Of a stretch of 11,355 nt of DNA, positions 1 to 6,711 are shown one piece after another. Under the pieces are notes generated by a model. The model saw nothing but the letters and a program-made list of their open reading frames with translations, was not told the origin of the DNA and made no database searches. Source of the DNA: Firmicutes bacterium UBA4981 (lineage in GTDB: Bacteria; Bacillota; SHA-98; UBA4971); NCBI GenBank assembly GCA_002398515.1, contig DGZL01000152.1, positions 1-11,355 on the forward strand. Reading direction: 5' to 3'. The first letter of the stretch is position 1, and every line of letters begins with the position of its first letter. The translations under genes and the position numbers were made by a program.

Positions 1-227
1 TGTCTGGCTTTCGCCAGTATCTCGACGGCTGCGTCCAAGGCCTCGTCAAATCCTGCCGCGTTCCCGTCAATGCGAGGGGCTTCCCTGTCTATCGGGCTTA
101 AGAATCTCCTCCGGGATATGGCGCAACCGCCCCTCACTTTTGAGATAGAGTTGTTCTCCACCTCTAATACGATGTCGTCACAAAGAGAACCACAGAAGGA
201 ACAGACAATATTCTCAAATGTCTTCAT
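1..227 (-). CDS. fwdB: Formylmethanofuran dehydrogenase subunit B (partial, N-terminus only)
   Basis: N-terminal 75 or so residues of the catalytic molybdopterin-type subunit of formylmethanofuran dehydrogenase; the gene continues past the left edge. The ATG at 227 has AGGAGGG a few bases upstream (about 234-240), and the gene starts inside the last codons of fwdD (14-base overlap), so the two are translationally coupled. The visible protein contains VCSFCGSLCDD (residues about 8-18) and a fourth cysteine in GGCAIS, the CxxCxxxC...C pattern that binds a [4Fe-4S] cluster at the N-terminus of FwdB/FmdB and related formate dehydrogenases. The family reaction is reversible conversion of CO2 plus methanofuran to formyl-methanofuran. 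The active-site Cys or Sec lies outside the window, so redox activity cannot be confirmed here. The bacterial FhcB homologue of the non-redox hydrolase complex is the alternative, but the neighbouring fwdD argues against it. Confidence 0.85.
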   Translation of the reverse strand, partial: MKTFENIVCSFCGSLCDDIVLEVENNSISKVRGGCAISRRRFLSPIDREAPRIDGNAAGFDEALDAAVEILAKAR

Positions 228-588
228 CAATAGCCCTCCTGACTCTGCAGGGAATGCCCTTAAAGCCAGGCATACCGCTTCCTTCAGTTTCATAGAGTGT
301 CAGCTTGTTTGCCGGAGGGCCGTATGGCACAAAAACGACATCGTCAGGGAGATCCGCCACGCGGCATAGAAACCGTCCTACACCGGAGTCTGTCAAAATC
401 TCAACAGAGTCACTCTGCTTAAGATCGAGTTTTGCCATGGTTCCGGCGCTCAATTCAACTTGACCTGTCTCCTCCCTGTATACGTCAGAGTCCTTACCTT
501 CTGCGACGCCCATCCCTTGCTTTAGAGTCCGACCGGTAATGAGAATGGCATGGACTTCCCTAATGGGGGCCACCTCCCACGCGCTCAT
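214..588 (-). CDS. fwdD: Formylmethanofuran dehydrogenase subunit D (molybdopterin dinucleotide-binding)
   Basis: Small subunit (124 aa from the ATG at 588) that covers the molybdopterin-guanine dinucleotide in formylmethanofuran dehydrogenase; it corresponds to the C-terminal domain of formate dehydrogenases. Family signatures are ILITGRTLKQGMG near residues 15-27, FVPYGPPAN at about 86-94 and GSGMPGFKG at about 103-111; length is normal for FwdD/FmdD. The start is uncertain. The ATG at 588 has no convincing ribosome binding site. An in-frame GGGAGGTGG inside the reading frame sits about 6 bases before an ATT codon (562-564), close to where family members begin, so a shorter protein with a rare start is possible. 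The reading frame is open back to a TTG at 597. It lies between ftr and fwdB on the same strand and overlaps fwdB by 14 bases. Confidence 0.88.
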   Translation of the reverse strand: MSAWEVAPIREVHAILITGRTLKQGMGVAEGKDSDVYREETGQVELSAGTMAKLDLKQSDSVEILTDSGVGRFLCRVADLPDDVVFVPYGPPANKLTLYETEGSGMPGFKGIPCRVRRAIDEDI

Positions 589-639
589 AGTGAGCAAGTC
601 TCGACAGAAAGCCGGAGGCGCTCAGGACACTACCCTTTC

Positions 640-659
640 AGGCGTAGCCGAAAGCGCCT
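640..659 (-). other. Small hairpin between ftr and fwdD
   Basis: On the minus strand AGGCG (655-659 complement) pairs with CGCCT (640-644) around a 10-base loop, in the 87-base gap between the ftr stop and the fwdD start. There is no following T-run, so it does not look like a Rho-independent terminator. It could affect mRNA processing or relative expression of ftr and fwdD, or have no role. Confidence 0.3.
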
Positions 660-675
660 ACGGCCATAGTGGATC

Positions 676-1560
676 TTACTTCAGTACGTCATGTAGGTGA
701 ATATGGTGTTTACCCAGCTTGCCTTCGTAATTGCCTGCTGTGATTTCCGCAATCCCAGGGATACAGGCTGCGTTAATTCCCAGCCTCATGGCTTCTCTCA
801 CTGCTTCCATGTTTAAGCCGTTTATGACAATCTCGTACACACATGTGACGCCTGACGGAACCTCAGTATCCTCTACCTTGTCACGAATAGTCGGGCAAAG
901 CCTGTGATTGGTTGAAGCAGGAAGGAAGTCATAGTTTACACCGCCGACTTTACTGCCGGAACGGACTACCCCGCGAGGAAACGGAAGTAGCACGCCCGGC
1001 GCCTTCCGTGCAGCCTCCACAGCTTTCACAGCAGCATCGAGACATGCCTTCTTGTCTTTGCCCATTATGATGAAGTTTCCTCCACCTATCCCGTCAGCCA
1101 CCCCGTACGTGCCTTCAATTACGAATTCCCCGTCCATCATAGGCACATGCCAATAGGTAGCTCCGTTCTTCTGTTCGCTGTACTCGTACCCGTCTCCGAA
1201 GTAGCGTAGCATCTCGCCTGTTTCAACCTTGTCTTCACTCTTAAGGCCATTGAATGCAGATGTAGTAGCGCACGTTAATACACACATCCCTACACGCCCG
1301 AAGAGTTGGTCGTGGAGTTTCTCCTTATCCAGCGCAAAGATTAACATGGAGACTCCCGGCCTTCCATCAGGAGTATCCTTAACCTCGCCTTCAATGCCTG
1401 CTTCCCCTCCACAACCGATAATCGAAGTGCCCTTTCCTACAGCTTCCCTTGCAGCCTCCATCGCCCAGTCGAGGGTATCGGCTGTAACGATCACTCGTGT
1501 CCCGAGAAAATCAAAAGCCTCTGCATACGTGTCCCTAATCGGTACGCCATTGATAATCAT
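676..1560 (-). CDS. ftr: Formylmethanofuran--tetrahydromethanopterin N-formyltransferase
   Basis: Cytosolic enzyme that moves the formyl group between formyl-methanofuran and N5 of tetrahydromethanopterin, the second step of the H4MPT one-carbon branch. The 294 aa match the archaeal enzyme (about 297 aa) end to end. Recognisable blocks are MIINGVPIRDTYAEAF at the N-terminus, TPDGRPG (63-69), GMCVLTC (91-97), FGDGYE (121-126), GGNFIIMG (160-167), a VEDTEVPSGV block, and EITAGNYEGKLGK close to the C-terminus. The ATG at 1560 is preceded by AAGGAGTG at a 7-base spacing. In bacteria the same family also occurs as FhcD of the formyltransferase/hydrolase complex; the adjacent fwdD and fwdB suggest partnership with a dehydrogenase instead. 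It lies 128 bases downstream of the ATP-grasp gene with no visible terminator between, so probably in the same operon. Confidence 0.95.
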   Translation of the reverse strand: MIINGVPIRDTYAEAFDFLGTRVIVTADTLDWAMEAAREAVGKGTSIIGCGGEAGIEGEVKDTPDGRPGVSMLIFALDKEKLHDQLFGRVGMCVLTCATTSAFNGLKSEDKVETGEMLRYFGDGYEYSEQKNGATYWHVPMMDGEFVIEGTYGVADGIGGGNFIIMGKDKKACLDAAVKAVEAARKAPGVLLPFPRGVVRSGSKVGGVNYDFLPASTNHRLCPTIRDKVEDTEVPSGVTCVYEIVINGLNMEAVREAMRLGINAACIPGIAEITAGNYEGKLGKHHIHLHDVLK

Positions 1561-1688
1561 GAGATCACTCCTTGCAATGATTTAACGGATTCTCCTTGTC
1601 CTATCAGGAAAACTTAAGAATCAGTCGACAAGTCCCGGCATTTCACCCCTCTCGTCAAATCCCTGAACCCAATTTCCAAGAACCCACA

Positions 1689-2876
1689 TCATCTGACTCG
1701 GGAGACATTTTTGAGCACCCAGTCCCGTTTCTCTTCAAGAGCGTCAAGGCACCCATTCCGCGACTCAGCTTCCGCAAATACCGTGCATAACGGTGCCCCA
1801 GCCGGAATCTCCTCATTGGGATAGGGAATATCACGAATCCCTCTCGCAAACCAAGTCTTTGTGTCTTCTGTCAGCAAATCCCACGGAGCATAAACGATTG
1901 CCTTACCCCAACACGGGCCTTTGTAACCGGGATTCTCCTCAGGGAGAGAATGCCTGTTAGGTAATTTGCCTTGAAAGGCTTCTACATGCAGTCTGAAGAC
2001 ATCAAGTCCGTATGCTTTGAGATAAAGCTCCATTGAAGCAGAATATCGCGGGTTCACTTCCAAGAATAATACATCGCCTTCATCGGTAAGCAGGAAATCT
2101 ATGCCGTTTACGCCCATGAGGCCACATTGCCTCGTGAGCATTGTGACCATTTTCCGCGCTTTCAGAAGCATCTGCTCTCCATGGGAAATCCCACTGTCTT
2201 TAGGGGAGAAGGTCAGAGGGACAATATTTCCGCAATAAAGAAATGGTTTAGCTGCGAACTGCTCCAGTCCGCAAAGCTGTTCGCTTAACCCGAGAATCCT
2301 GGCATCTCTTCCATTGGCGACAAAAGCTACTGATGCAGGTCGCGCTTGGCAAAACTCCTGTAACATGTACCTGTCAGGCACAGGGGCATCAGGCAAAGCC
2401 CGAATTATCCTGTCACCGCCCCCTGAGTCAATGGGTTTACATAGCCAATCTCCCGGCGGAGGCGGACTTCTCCAGGAGTGCAGGGTCCTTGGGTAATTGA
2501 TTCCTATGCTTTGCAGTACTCGGTGCACATTTTTGAAATCCCTGACTGCTTCTACTACCGGGGCAGGGTTTCCCAGGAGCCTTTTGTTGTTAGCTATGTG
2601 CCGTATGACGTCAGGTCGATTTTCCATACCGGAAGTGTAAGCCACAGCCTCATATTTGATCCCGGTCGCCTCCAGTCTGTCCAAGGCGCCGATAAGCGCC
2701 TCTGCGCTGAAGGTTGAAGATTGGAAGTCGCGCCTCAGTGAATAACTCTTGCTCCATCTTCCCTGGTCCATGTCACCGAAGTAATCCAAGGCAGTAACAG
2801 AGTATCCGGAGCTATGACTCAACGCTGCGCATTCCGCAAGGCCTCTAGTGCTAAAACCCACTATCAGCAGGTTCAC
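1689..2876 (-). CDS. ATP-grasp domain ligase, candidate methanofuran/methanopterin biosynthesis enzyme
   Basis: A 395-aa ATP-grasp protein. The N-terminal NLLIVGFSTRGLAE followed by LDYFGDMDQ (residues 2-38) forms a pre-ATP-grasp fold. LCKPIDSGGGDRI (145-157) is the lysine and glycine-rich ATP-binding segment, and GVNGIDFLL with FLEVNPRYSASMEL (255-284) carries the acidic Mg-ATP ligands. The family is the predicted carboligases related to biotin carboxylase (COG2232-like, from memory of the N-terminal pattern). Such enzymes join a carboxylate to an amine through an acyl phosphate. The GTG start at 2876 has TAGGAGG 9 bases upstream, and a sigma-54 promoter lies about 30 bases further on. Being first in the ftr-fwdDB operon, it could add glutamate to a methanofuran or methanopterin precursor, like MfnD or MptN, but the substrate is inferred only from context. 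Confidence 0.82.
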   Translation of the reverse strand: MNLLIVGFSTRGLAECAALSHSSGYSVTALDYFGDMDQGRWSKSYSLRRDFQSSTFSAEALIGALDRLEATGIKYEAVAYTSGMENRPDVIRHIANNKRLLGNPAPVVEAVRDFKNVHRVLQSIGINYPRTLHSWRSPPPPGDWLCKPIDSGGGDRIIRALPDAPVPDRYMLQEFCQARPASVAFVANGRDARILGLSEQLCGLEQFAAKPFLYCGNIVPLTFSPKDSGISHGEQMLLKARKMVTMLTRQCGLMGVNGIDFLLTDEGDVLFLEVNPRYSASMELYLKAYGLDVFRLHVEAFQGKLPNRHSLPEENPGYKGPCWGKAIVYAPWDLLTEDTKTWFARGIRDIPYPNEEIPAGAPLCTVFAEAESRNGCLDALEEKRDWVLKNVSRVR

Positions 2877-2889
2877 GCGAAGTTTCCTC

Positions 2890-2896
2890 CTAACAC
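2890..2896 (-). promoter_or_regulatory. Ribosome binding site of the ATP-grasp gene
   Basis: The minus strand reads AGGAGG about 9 bases before the GTG at 2876. It supports this non-ATG start; no other in-frame start nearby has such a site. Confidence 0.5.
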
Positions 2897-2916
2897 TCCT
2901 ACTTCACATTATTACG

Positions 2917-2934
2917 TTGCAAGTCTCATGCCTA
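2917..2934 (-). promoter_or_regulatory. Sigma-54 (RpoN) promoter driving the ATP-grasp-ftr-fwdDB operon
   Basis: The minus strand reads TAGGCATGAGACTTGCAA. The invariant GG (-24; 2931-2932) and GC (-12; 2919-2920) are separated by exactly 10 bases, and the flanks (GGCAtG, TTGCA) agree with the consensus TGGCACG-N4-TTGCW except at the leading T and one C. The predicted transcription start is near 2907, leaving a leader of about 30 bases that contains the AGGAGG of the ATP-grasp gene. A sigma-54 activator gene lies directly upstream on the same strand, which strengthens the call. Confidence 0.75.
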
Positions 2935-3076
2935 ATAAGCCTGTAGCATGTAAGGTCGCTTAGTGCCAGGTAGAATAGGTTCTTGTCAGCCAATAGAGGA
3001 GACATGGCGTAGCGTCAGAAGATAAATGCAGGAAACTGTTTCACTATAGAACATATCAAACGGTAGGAACAGAAGG

Positions 3077-3092
3077 CGAATAGTACGAATAG
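3077..3092. repeat. Short tandem repeat CGAATAG(TA)
   Basis: CGAATAGTA is followed immediately by CGAATAG, nearly two copies of a 9-base unit, in the control region about 170-185 bases upstream of the predicted sigma-54 start. It may be chance or a binding site. Confidence 0.35.
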
Positions 3093-3151
3093 AAGACGTT
3101 CTATGTAGAGAGCAGGGATTAAGTGGAAAACCCGAATGTCGGTCAGCAGGG

Positions 3152-3168
3152 TGTCCCATAAGTGGACA
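3152..3168. repeat. Inverted repeat TGTCC-N7-GGACA
   Basis: A perfect 5-base inverted repeat with a 7-base centre (CATAAGT). It abuts the larger palindrome at 3168-3186, so the two may form one composite operator. Confidence 0.4.
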
Positions 3169-3186
3169 TGTATCGTAGTGATACAT
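3168..3186. promoter_or_regulatory. Palindrome, candidate activator binding site (UAS)
   Basis: ATGTATC-GTAGT-GATACAT is a perfect 7-5-7 inverted repeat (19 bases), centred about 270 bases upstream of the predicted sigma-54 transcription start. Fis-type HTH domains of sigma-54 activators bind such dyads, and the activator is encoded next door. The role is inferred from position and symmetry. Confidence 0.5.
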
Positions 3187-3228
3187 ATTCATGGGAAGTG
3201 ACGCAGGTTCGTCAGCAGTGGTAGGTGT

Positions 3229-3245
3229 TTTGTCATAGTGATACA
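3229..3245. promoter_or_regulatory. Second, degenerate copy of the candidate activator site
   Basis: TTTGTCATAGTGATACA matches the core 17 bases of the upstream palindrome (TGTATCGTAGTGATACA, 3169-3185) at 14 of 17 positions and in the same orientation, exactly 60 bases away. GTCAGCAG also recurs before each copy (near 3142 and 3211). Paired sites are usual for sigma-54 activators. Confidence 0.4.
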
Positions 3246-3399
3246 CGTCTGTCATCGACTGCACACGTTCAATACCGGCGGCGCCAATTAATAGGAGGGC
3301 GTTCTCCGGTGGTTATGCGCATTCATTAATAGCAGTAGGTGTTGTACAGCGCTAATGCATATTTGTTGTTCGTAGTGTTTGTAGTATTGTGAATTAGCG

Positions 3400-3415
3400 G
3401 TGACACATGTGCCAC
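3400..3415. repeat. Near-perfect palindrome GTGACACATGTGCCAC
   Basis: A 16-base palindrome with one mismatched pair, with core CACATGTG, 33 bases past the activator stop codon. It resembles an operator, but nothing shows what binds it. It has no T-run, so it is not a terminator. Confidence 0.4.
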
Positions 3416-3447
3416 GGTCAGGACACGCATTCTATAGCCGGTATTCA

Positions 3448-5406
3448 CTAGGAACTTGCTTTGCGCAAGAACGTAAGGTCAATATCATACTTGTCCAGCT
3501 TTCTGTAGAGCGTTGTTCTCCCCACCCCAAGTCGCCTGGCAGCAGAACTCACGTTGCCTTCAGACAAAGCTACCGCATTCATAATCGTCTCTCTTTCAAC
3601 TTCATCCAGACTTCGTATGCGACCTGAACAAGAACACATATCAGCCGGGAGAACAGACCTAACGGATGGAACAGGGCTACTGATTCCCTGCTCCGCCCTG
3701 CCGGAGATTTTACCCGGAAAATGCCGAAGCTCCAGAGTGTTCCCTTCCAGTAAGTGATTAGCTTGCTCAATGACGTTCTCCAGTTCCCTTACATTACCGG
3801 GCCAAGAGTAACTCATGAGCGCGTTTTTAACTTCAGATGTCATTTCTATGAAATCAAGGCCTCGTTGTTTGGCGAAGCGTTGCAAGAAATACTTAGTGAG
3901 AAGCAGGATATCTTCACCTCTGTCGCGGAGCGGAGGTATAGACACGTTAACAACGCTGAGACGATAGTAAAGATCCAACCTGAAATGACCTTCCTTGACA
4001 AGACGCGAAATGTCCTTATTCGTCGCTGCAATTACCCGGATCTGGACAGGAATAGGCGTATGCCCGCCAATCCTGACTACTTGTTTATCTTGCAGCACTC
4101 TCAAAAGACTACTCTGAGTCTCTAAGGGCATATCTCCTATCTCGTCCAAAAACAGAGTACCCCCACTGGCAAGCTCAAACTTGCCCGGCCTTCCTCCTCT
4201 CCTGGCCCCTGTGAAAGCGCCTTCCTCGTATCCGAAAAGCTCACTTTCCACTAAGTCTCTGGGCAGAGCTGCGCTGTTTACAGCGACGAACGGACCGTCC
4301 CTGCGCGGGCTGGCATTATGAATAGCCTGAGCGAAGAGCTCCTTTCCTGTCCCGCTTTCACCCACCAACAGCACTGTAGAGTCTGATCTGGCAACACGGC
4401 GAGCCATGTCGATTTTCTCAAGAAATCCTGGGCCTTCCCCGATAAGGTCAGAAAACGTAAATCTGGCCTGCGCTCCTACCATACGCGTAACGAGACGCTG
4501 TACTGACTTCATTTCTCTGCATGTCAGGACAATTCCAAAAACCCGGCCTTGTTGCGAGCAAATCGGTCTACTGGTGAGAGTCACATGCACTCTTCGATTG
4601 TTAAGCGTCACAGCAAGTTCCCGATCATTAAAACCTTCTCTGCCGGTCTTTATTACCTGAAGCAGAGGGATCGAGTCCCGAAATATCTCGTCTGCTCGTC
4701 GGCCGATGCAAGCCATGGGCTTAAGTCCGAAAATTCTTCCGGCTACATGATTCATATGCGTTATGACACCGTCATTGTTTACGGCAATCAGCCCGTCCGA
4801 CATAGCTTGAACCACAGAATACAGCTGTTCAGTTGCACGCTCTAATTCGAGTTGGTTTTCGATTGCTGCTGAAGAAGCCACAATCATCCCGAGGGTATGA
4901 GGGTGAAAAGCATCTTTTGGGCCAACGACTCCGAGAATGCCGAGAAAGGCTCCTTCAGAGCTGAGGATAGGCGCAGCAGCGCCGGCTAACCCATGATATG
5001 CTTTCAAGTAATGCTCAGTGCCGATAACTTGACATGGTTTCTTATCATCAAGCACAAGGCTGATCGCATTCGTGCCTTGCTGTTGCTCACTCCATAGTGT
5101 GCCTGCTTCAAGAGTTACTGCAGGAACCTGTGGAAGCTCGGACTCACCTGTAACTGAAACCACATAGCCTTTAGAATCACTCAAAAACACCGGCCAGTTG
5201 GAGGACACAAAAGCAGCGATCCTGTTCATGAAGGGATATGCTACTCTTACCATTGAAAGAGAAGCTTTCAGCCGGTTTTCCAACTCTTTGCCTGTAAGTC
5301 GTAGAGAAGCCGGTTCCTGATTCGAGTCCATGCCGCGCATGCGACACCGGTTCCAGGATGCAGCAATTTGTGGCTTTATCATATCCTGCTGTGTAAGCTC
5401 ATCCAT
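3448..5406 (-). CDS. Sigma-54-dependent transcriptional activator (AcoR/NtrC type, GAF-PAS-AAA-HTH)
   Basis: 652-aa enhancer-binding protein that would use ATP hydrolysis to open sigma-54 RNA polymerase promoters. The AcoR-like N-terminal segment with IAASWNRC (14-21) leads into a GAF-like domain with WSEQQQGTNAI (105-115) and GAAAPILSSEG (142-152). A PAS domain follows at about 193-300. The AAA+ domain has Walker A GESGTGKE (349-356), the sigma-54-contacting GAFTGA loop (396-401), Walker B GGTLFLDEIGD (415-425), FRLDLYYRL (475-483) and WPGNVREL (535-542). The C-terminal Fis-type HTH is at about 617-640. There is no response-regulator receiver domain, so a small ligand is the likely signal; it cannot be named. 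The ATG at 5406 overlaps the RFAP synthase stop by 8 bases. A sigma-54 promoter follows downstream, making the ftr-fwd operon the likely target. Confidence 0.95.
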   Translation of the reverse strand: MDELTQQDMIKPQIAASWNRCRMRGMDSNQEPASLRLTGKELENRLKASLSMVRVAYPFMNRIAAFVSSNWPVFLSDSKGYVVSVTGESELPQVPAVTLEAGTLWSEQQQGTNAISLVLDDKKPCQVIGTEHYLKAYHGLAGAAAPILSSEGAFLGILGVVGPKDAFHPHTLGMIVASSAAIENQLELERATEQLYSVVQAMSDGLIAVNNDGVITHMNHVAGRIFGLKPMACIGRRADEIFRDSIPLLQVIKTGREGFNDRELAVTLNNRRVHVTLTSRPICSQQGRVFGIVLTCREMKSVQRLVTRMVGAQARFTFSDLIGEGPGFLEKIDMARRVARSDSTVLLVGESGTGKELFAQAIHNASPRRDGPFVAVNSAALPRDLVESELFGYEEGAFTGARRGGRPGKFELASGGTLFLDEIGDMPLETQSSLLRVLQDKQVVRIGGHTPIPVQIRVIAATNKDISRLVKEGHFRLDLYYRLSVVNVSIPPLRDRGEDILLLTKYFLQRFAKQRGLDFIEMTSEVKNALMSYSWPGNVRELENVIEQANHLLEGNTLELRHFPGKISGRAEQGISSPVPSVRSVLPADMCSCSGRIRSLDEVERETIMNAVALSEGNVSSAARRLGVGRTTLYRKLDKYDIDLTFLRKASS

Positions 5407-6391
5407 GTTCCTCAGTTTTTCCTTTCCGGCTTTGCACCAAGACTCCGTGGTTACATGCCCTGAGGCAACGAACTCGAGCTCGTATACCCGACTCTTCCAA
5501 GTACTTGTGGAGGACTGCGTCGCTGTTCAAAGCTGCCTGTTCCCCTTCAACAATCCCGTATACAGTCGGCCCCCAAGAACTCTGCCCTGCTCCCGTAGCG
5601 CCTGAATTCAGAAGCTGCCTGATGATTCCCTCAGCAGACGGATGACTGTACAATCCTCCCTGGACAGAGACAAATTGCTTGCCTATAGTCCACTGGATCT
5701 CCGTCAATGCTTGTCCAAACGAATCAATACTCTCTTCCAAAAGCGCCGGGAGGAGTTGCATGGCAAGGAGCCGGCAGATGAGTCCTACATCCTCAGGAGG
5801 TATGGGAGGTAAGACGTCCAGCGATATGTGCTCCCGTCTTGCCCTGAATTCAGTAGCTGTTTCAGGTGTGACAACAATAAAGTGCCAGTCATCAGGGAAC
5901 GGATGTTGAAAGATGACAGGAGGAATGTAGAACTCCGCGTCGGGCATGTCAAACTCTTTTGGTATCCCGCTGGCCACTGTGAGACCTCCGTATTTGAAAA
6001 GCCCTAGGCATGCGTCAGTGCGAAACCCCTGCAATGTGATGCGTGCGATGTCTTCAATCGTGAAGTCCATATTGTAGAGTCTTGCAAGGGCTGTTCCAAC
6101 TGCCAGCCTAAGCTGCACAGAAGATCCGAGGCCGACGTGAACGGGGATGGCCTCCTCTACCTCTAGCCTCGCGCCCCTTCCTATCCCGGCCTTTAGTAGG
6201 AAATCACCGGCAATAGCCCTGACTCTTTTGCTATCGAAGCCTCGAACAATCAGTTCGTCGTGCTCCTCAGCCAGTATCACAATCCTAGGACTCTCAAGAG
6301 CCACAGCGATGCCCCCGTACATACGCCCCAAGGAACCGTTTAAGTCCAGCTGTCCCAGGTGCAACCGGGAGGGGGCCTCGACCCTTAACAT
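5399..6391 (-). CDS. Beta-ribofuranosylaminobenzene 5'-phosphate (RFAP) synthase family, GHMP fold
   Basis: The family enzyme condenses p-hydroxybenzoate (or p-aminobenzoate) with phosphoribosyl pyrophosphate, losing CO2 and PPi; this is the committed step of methanopterin biosynthesis. The 330 aa show APSRLHLGQLDLNGSLGR (6-23) then YGGIAVALE, the GHMP phosphate loop HVGLGSSVQLRLAVGTAL (85-102), a YGGLTVASG segment (134-142) and GATGAGQSSWGPTVYG (264-279), all typical of RFAP synthases. I chose the ATG at 6391 because MLRVEAPSRLH aligns with the family start; the frame stays open back to an ATG at 6469, which would add 26 untypical residues. A GTG at 6400 is a further option. It is the first gene of an operon with the sigma-54 activator (8-base stop/start overlap) and the best evidence that the host makes an H4MPT-type cofactor. 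Confidence 0.88.
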   Translation of the reverse strand: MLRVEAPSRLHLGQLDLNGSLGRMYGGIAVALESPRIVILAEEHDELIVRGFDSKRVRAIAGDFLLKAGIGRGARLEVEEAIPVHVGLGSSVQLRLAVGTALARLYNMDFTIEDIARITLQGFRTDACLGLFKYGGLTVASGIPKEFDMPDAEFYIPPVIFQHPFPDDWHFIVVTPETATEFRARREHISLDVLPPIPPEDVGLICRLLAMQLLPALLEESIDSFGQALTEIQWTIGKQFVSVQGGLYSHPSAEGIIRQLLNSGATGAGQSSWGPTVYGIVEGEQAALNSDAVLHKYLEESGIRARVRCLRACNHGVLVQSRKGKTEEHG

Positions 6392-6505
6392 CCAAGTCAC
6401 CGACCTTTCACGCTGCAAAACTGTCAACCCGTACCCATAGCGCTGCTCTAAACCGGCACATCTGCACATGACCTGAGCAGTTCAATTCTTACATAATTAG
6501 CCTGG

Positions 6506-6535
6506 ATTGTAAAGCGTAGGCAAAAGCCGCTTCAA
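6506..6535 (-). promoter_or_regulatory. Probable sigma-70 promoter of the RFAP synthase-activator operon
   Basis: The minus strand shows TTGAAG (6530-6535), an 18-base spacer and TACAAT (6506-6511), 4/6 and 5/6 matches to -35 and -10. The start would be near 6499, about 108 bases before the chosen ATG. Confidence 0.45.
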
Positions 6536-6682
6536 GAGATCTCGTGCTGCAAACCATCTGCTTCCCTCAGTGATTACGAACACCCGACCTGCAATAGAAC
6601 CTCGGATGCGCGGTCCTATTTTCAACCACCCGGGTTTCGATCGGTCGTCCGAAACCGAAGACAAACTCCACTGCAACCGCAC

Positions 6683-6711
6683 TTGACGCACCAAAACTTG
6701 TGTGCTATCCT
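6683..6711 (+). promoter_or_regulatory. Sigma-70 promoter of tRNA-His
   Basis: TTGACG (6683-6688), a 17-base spacer and TATCCT (6706-6711) fit a housekeeping promoter. The start near 6718 would leave a precursor leader of about 50 bases. A TATGAT at 6757-6762 has no matching -35 and is too close to the tRNA. Confidence 0.55.

Larger units (their letters stand above)
2877..3447. other. Long non-coding control region between activator and ATP-grasp genes
   Basis: 571 bases without a believable gene. It holds the sigma-54 promoter at its left end and several inverted and direct repeats 240-510 bases upstream of the predicted transcription start, described separately. A 92-codon minus-strand frame (2986-3264) has no family resemblance, no good ribosome binding site, and its internal YHYD repeat merely translates the DNA repeats. 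I see no terminator hairpin with a T-run after the activator gene, so read-through into the downstream operon is possible. Confidence 0.6.

Noticed and set aside
3054..3066. IHF-like site TATCAA-N4-TAG between the candidate UAS and the sigma-54 promoter
   Set aside because: One mismatch in the conserved TTR part, and such a short degenerate motif is expected by chance; the host may not have IHF.
3046..3104. Inverted repeat ATAGAAC ... GTTCTAT
   Set aside because: Only 7-base arms with a 45-base loop; no supporting context.
2986..3264. 92-codon minus-strand frame with a repeated YHYD motif
   Set aside because: No family resemblance and no clear ribosome binding site; the peptide repeat comes from the DNA repeats of the control region.
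6422..6427. Perfect -35 box TTGACA on the minus strand just before RFAP synthase
   Set aside because: No acceptable -10 box at 16-18 bases; the site at 6506-6535 is better.
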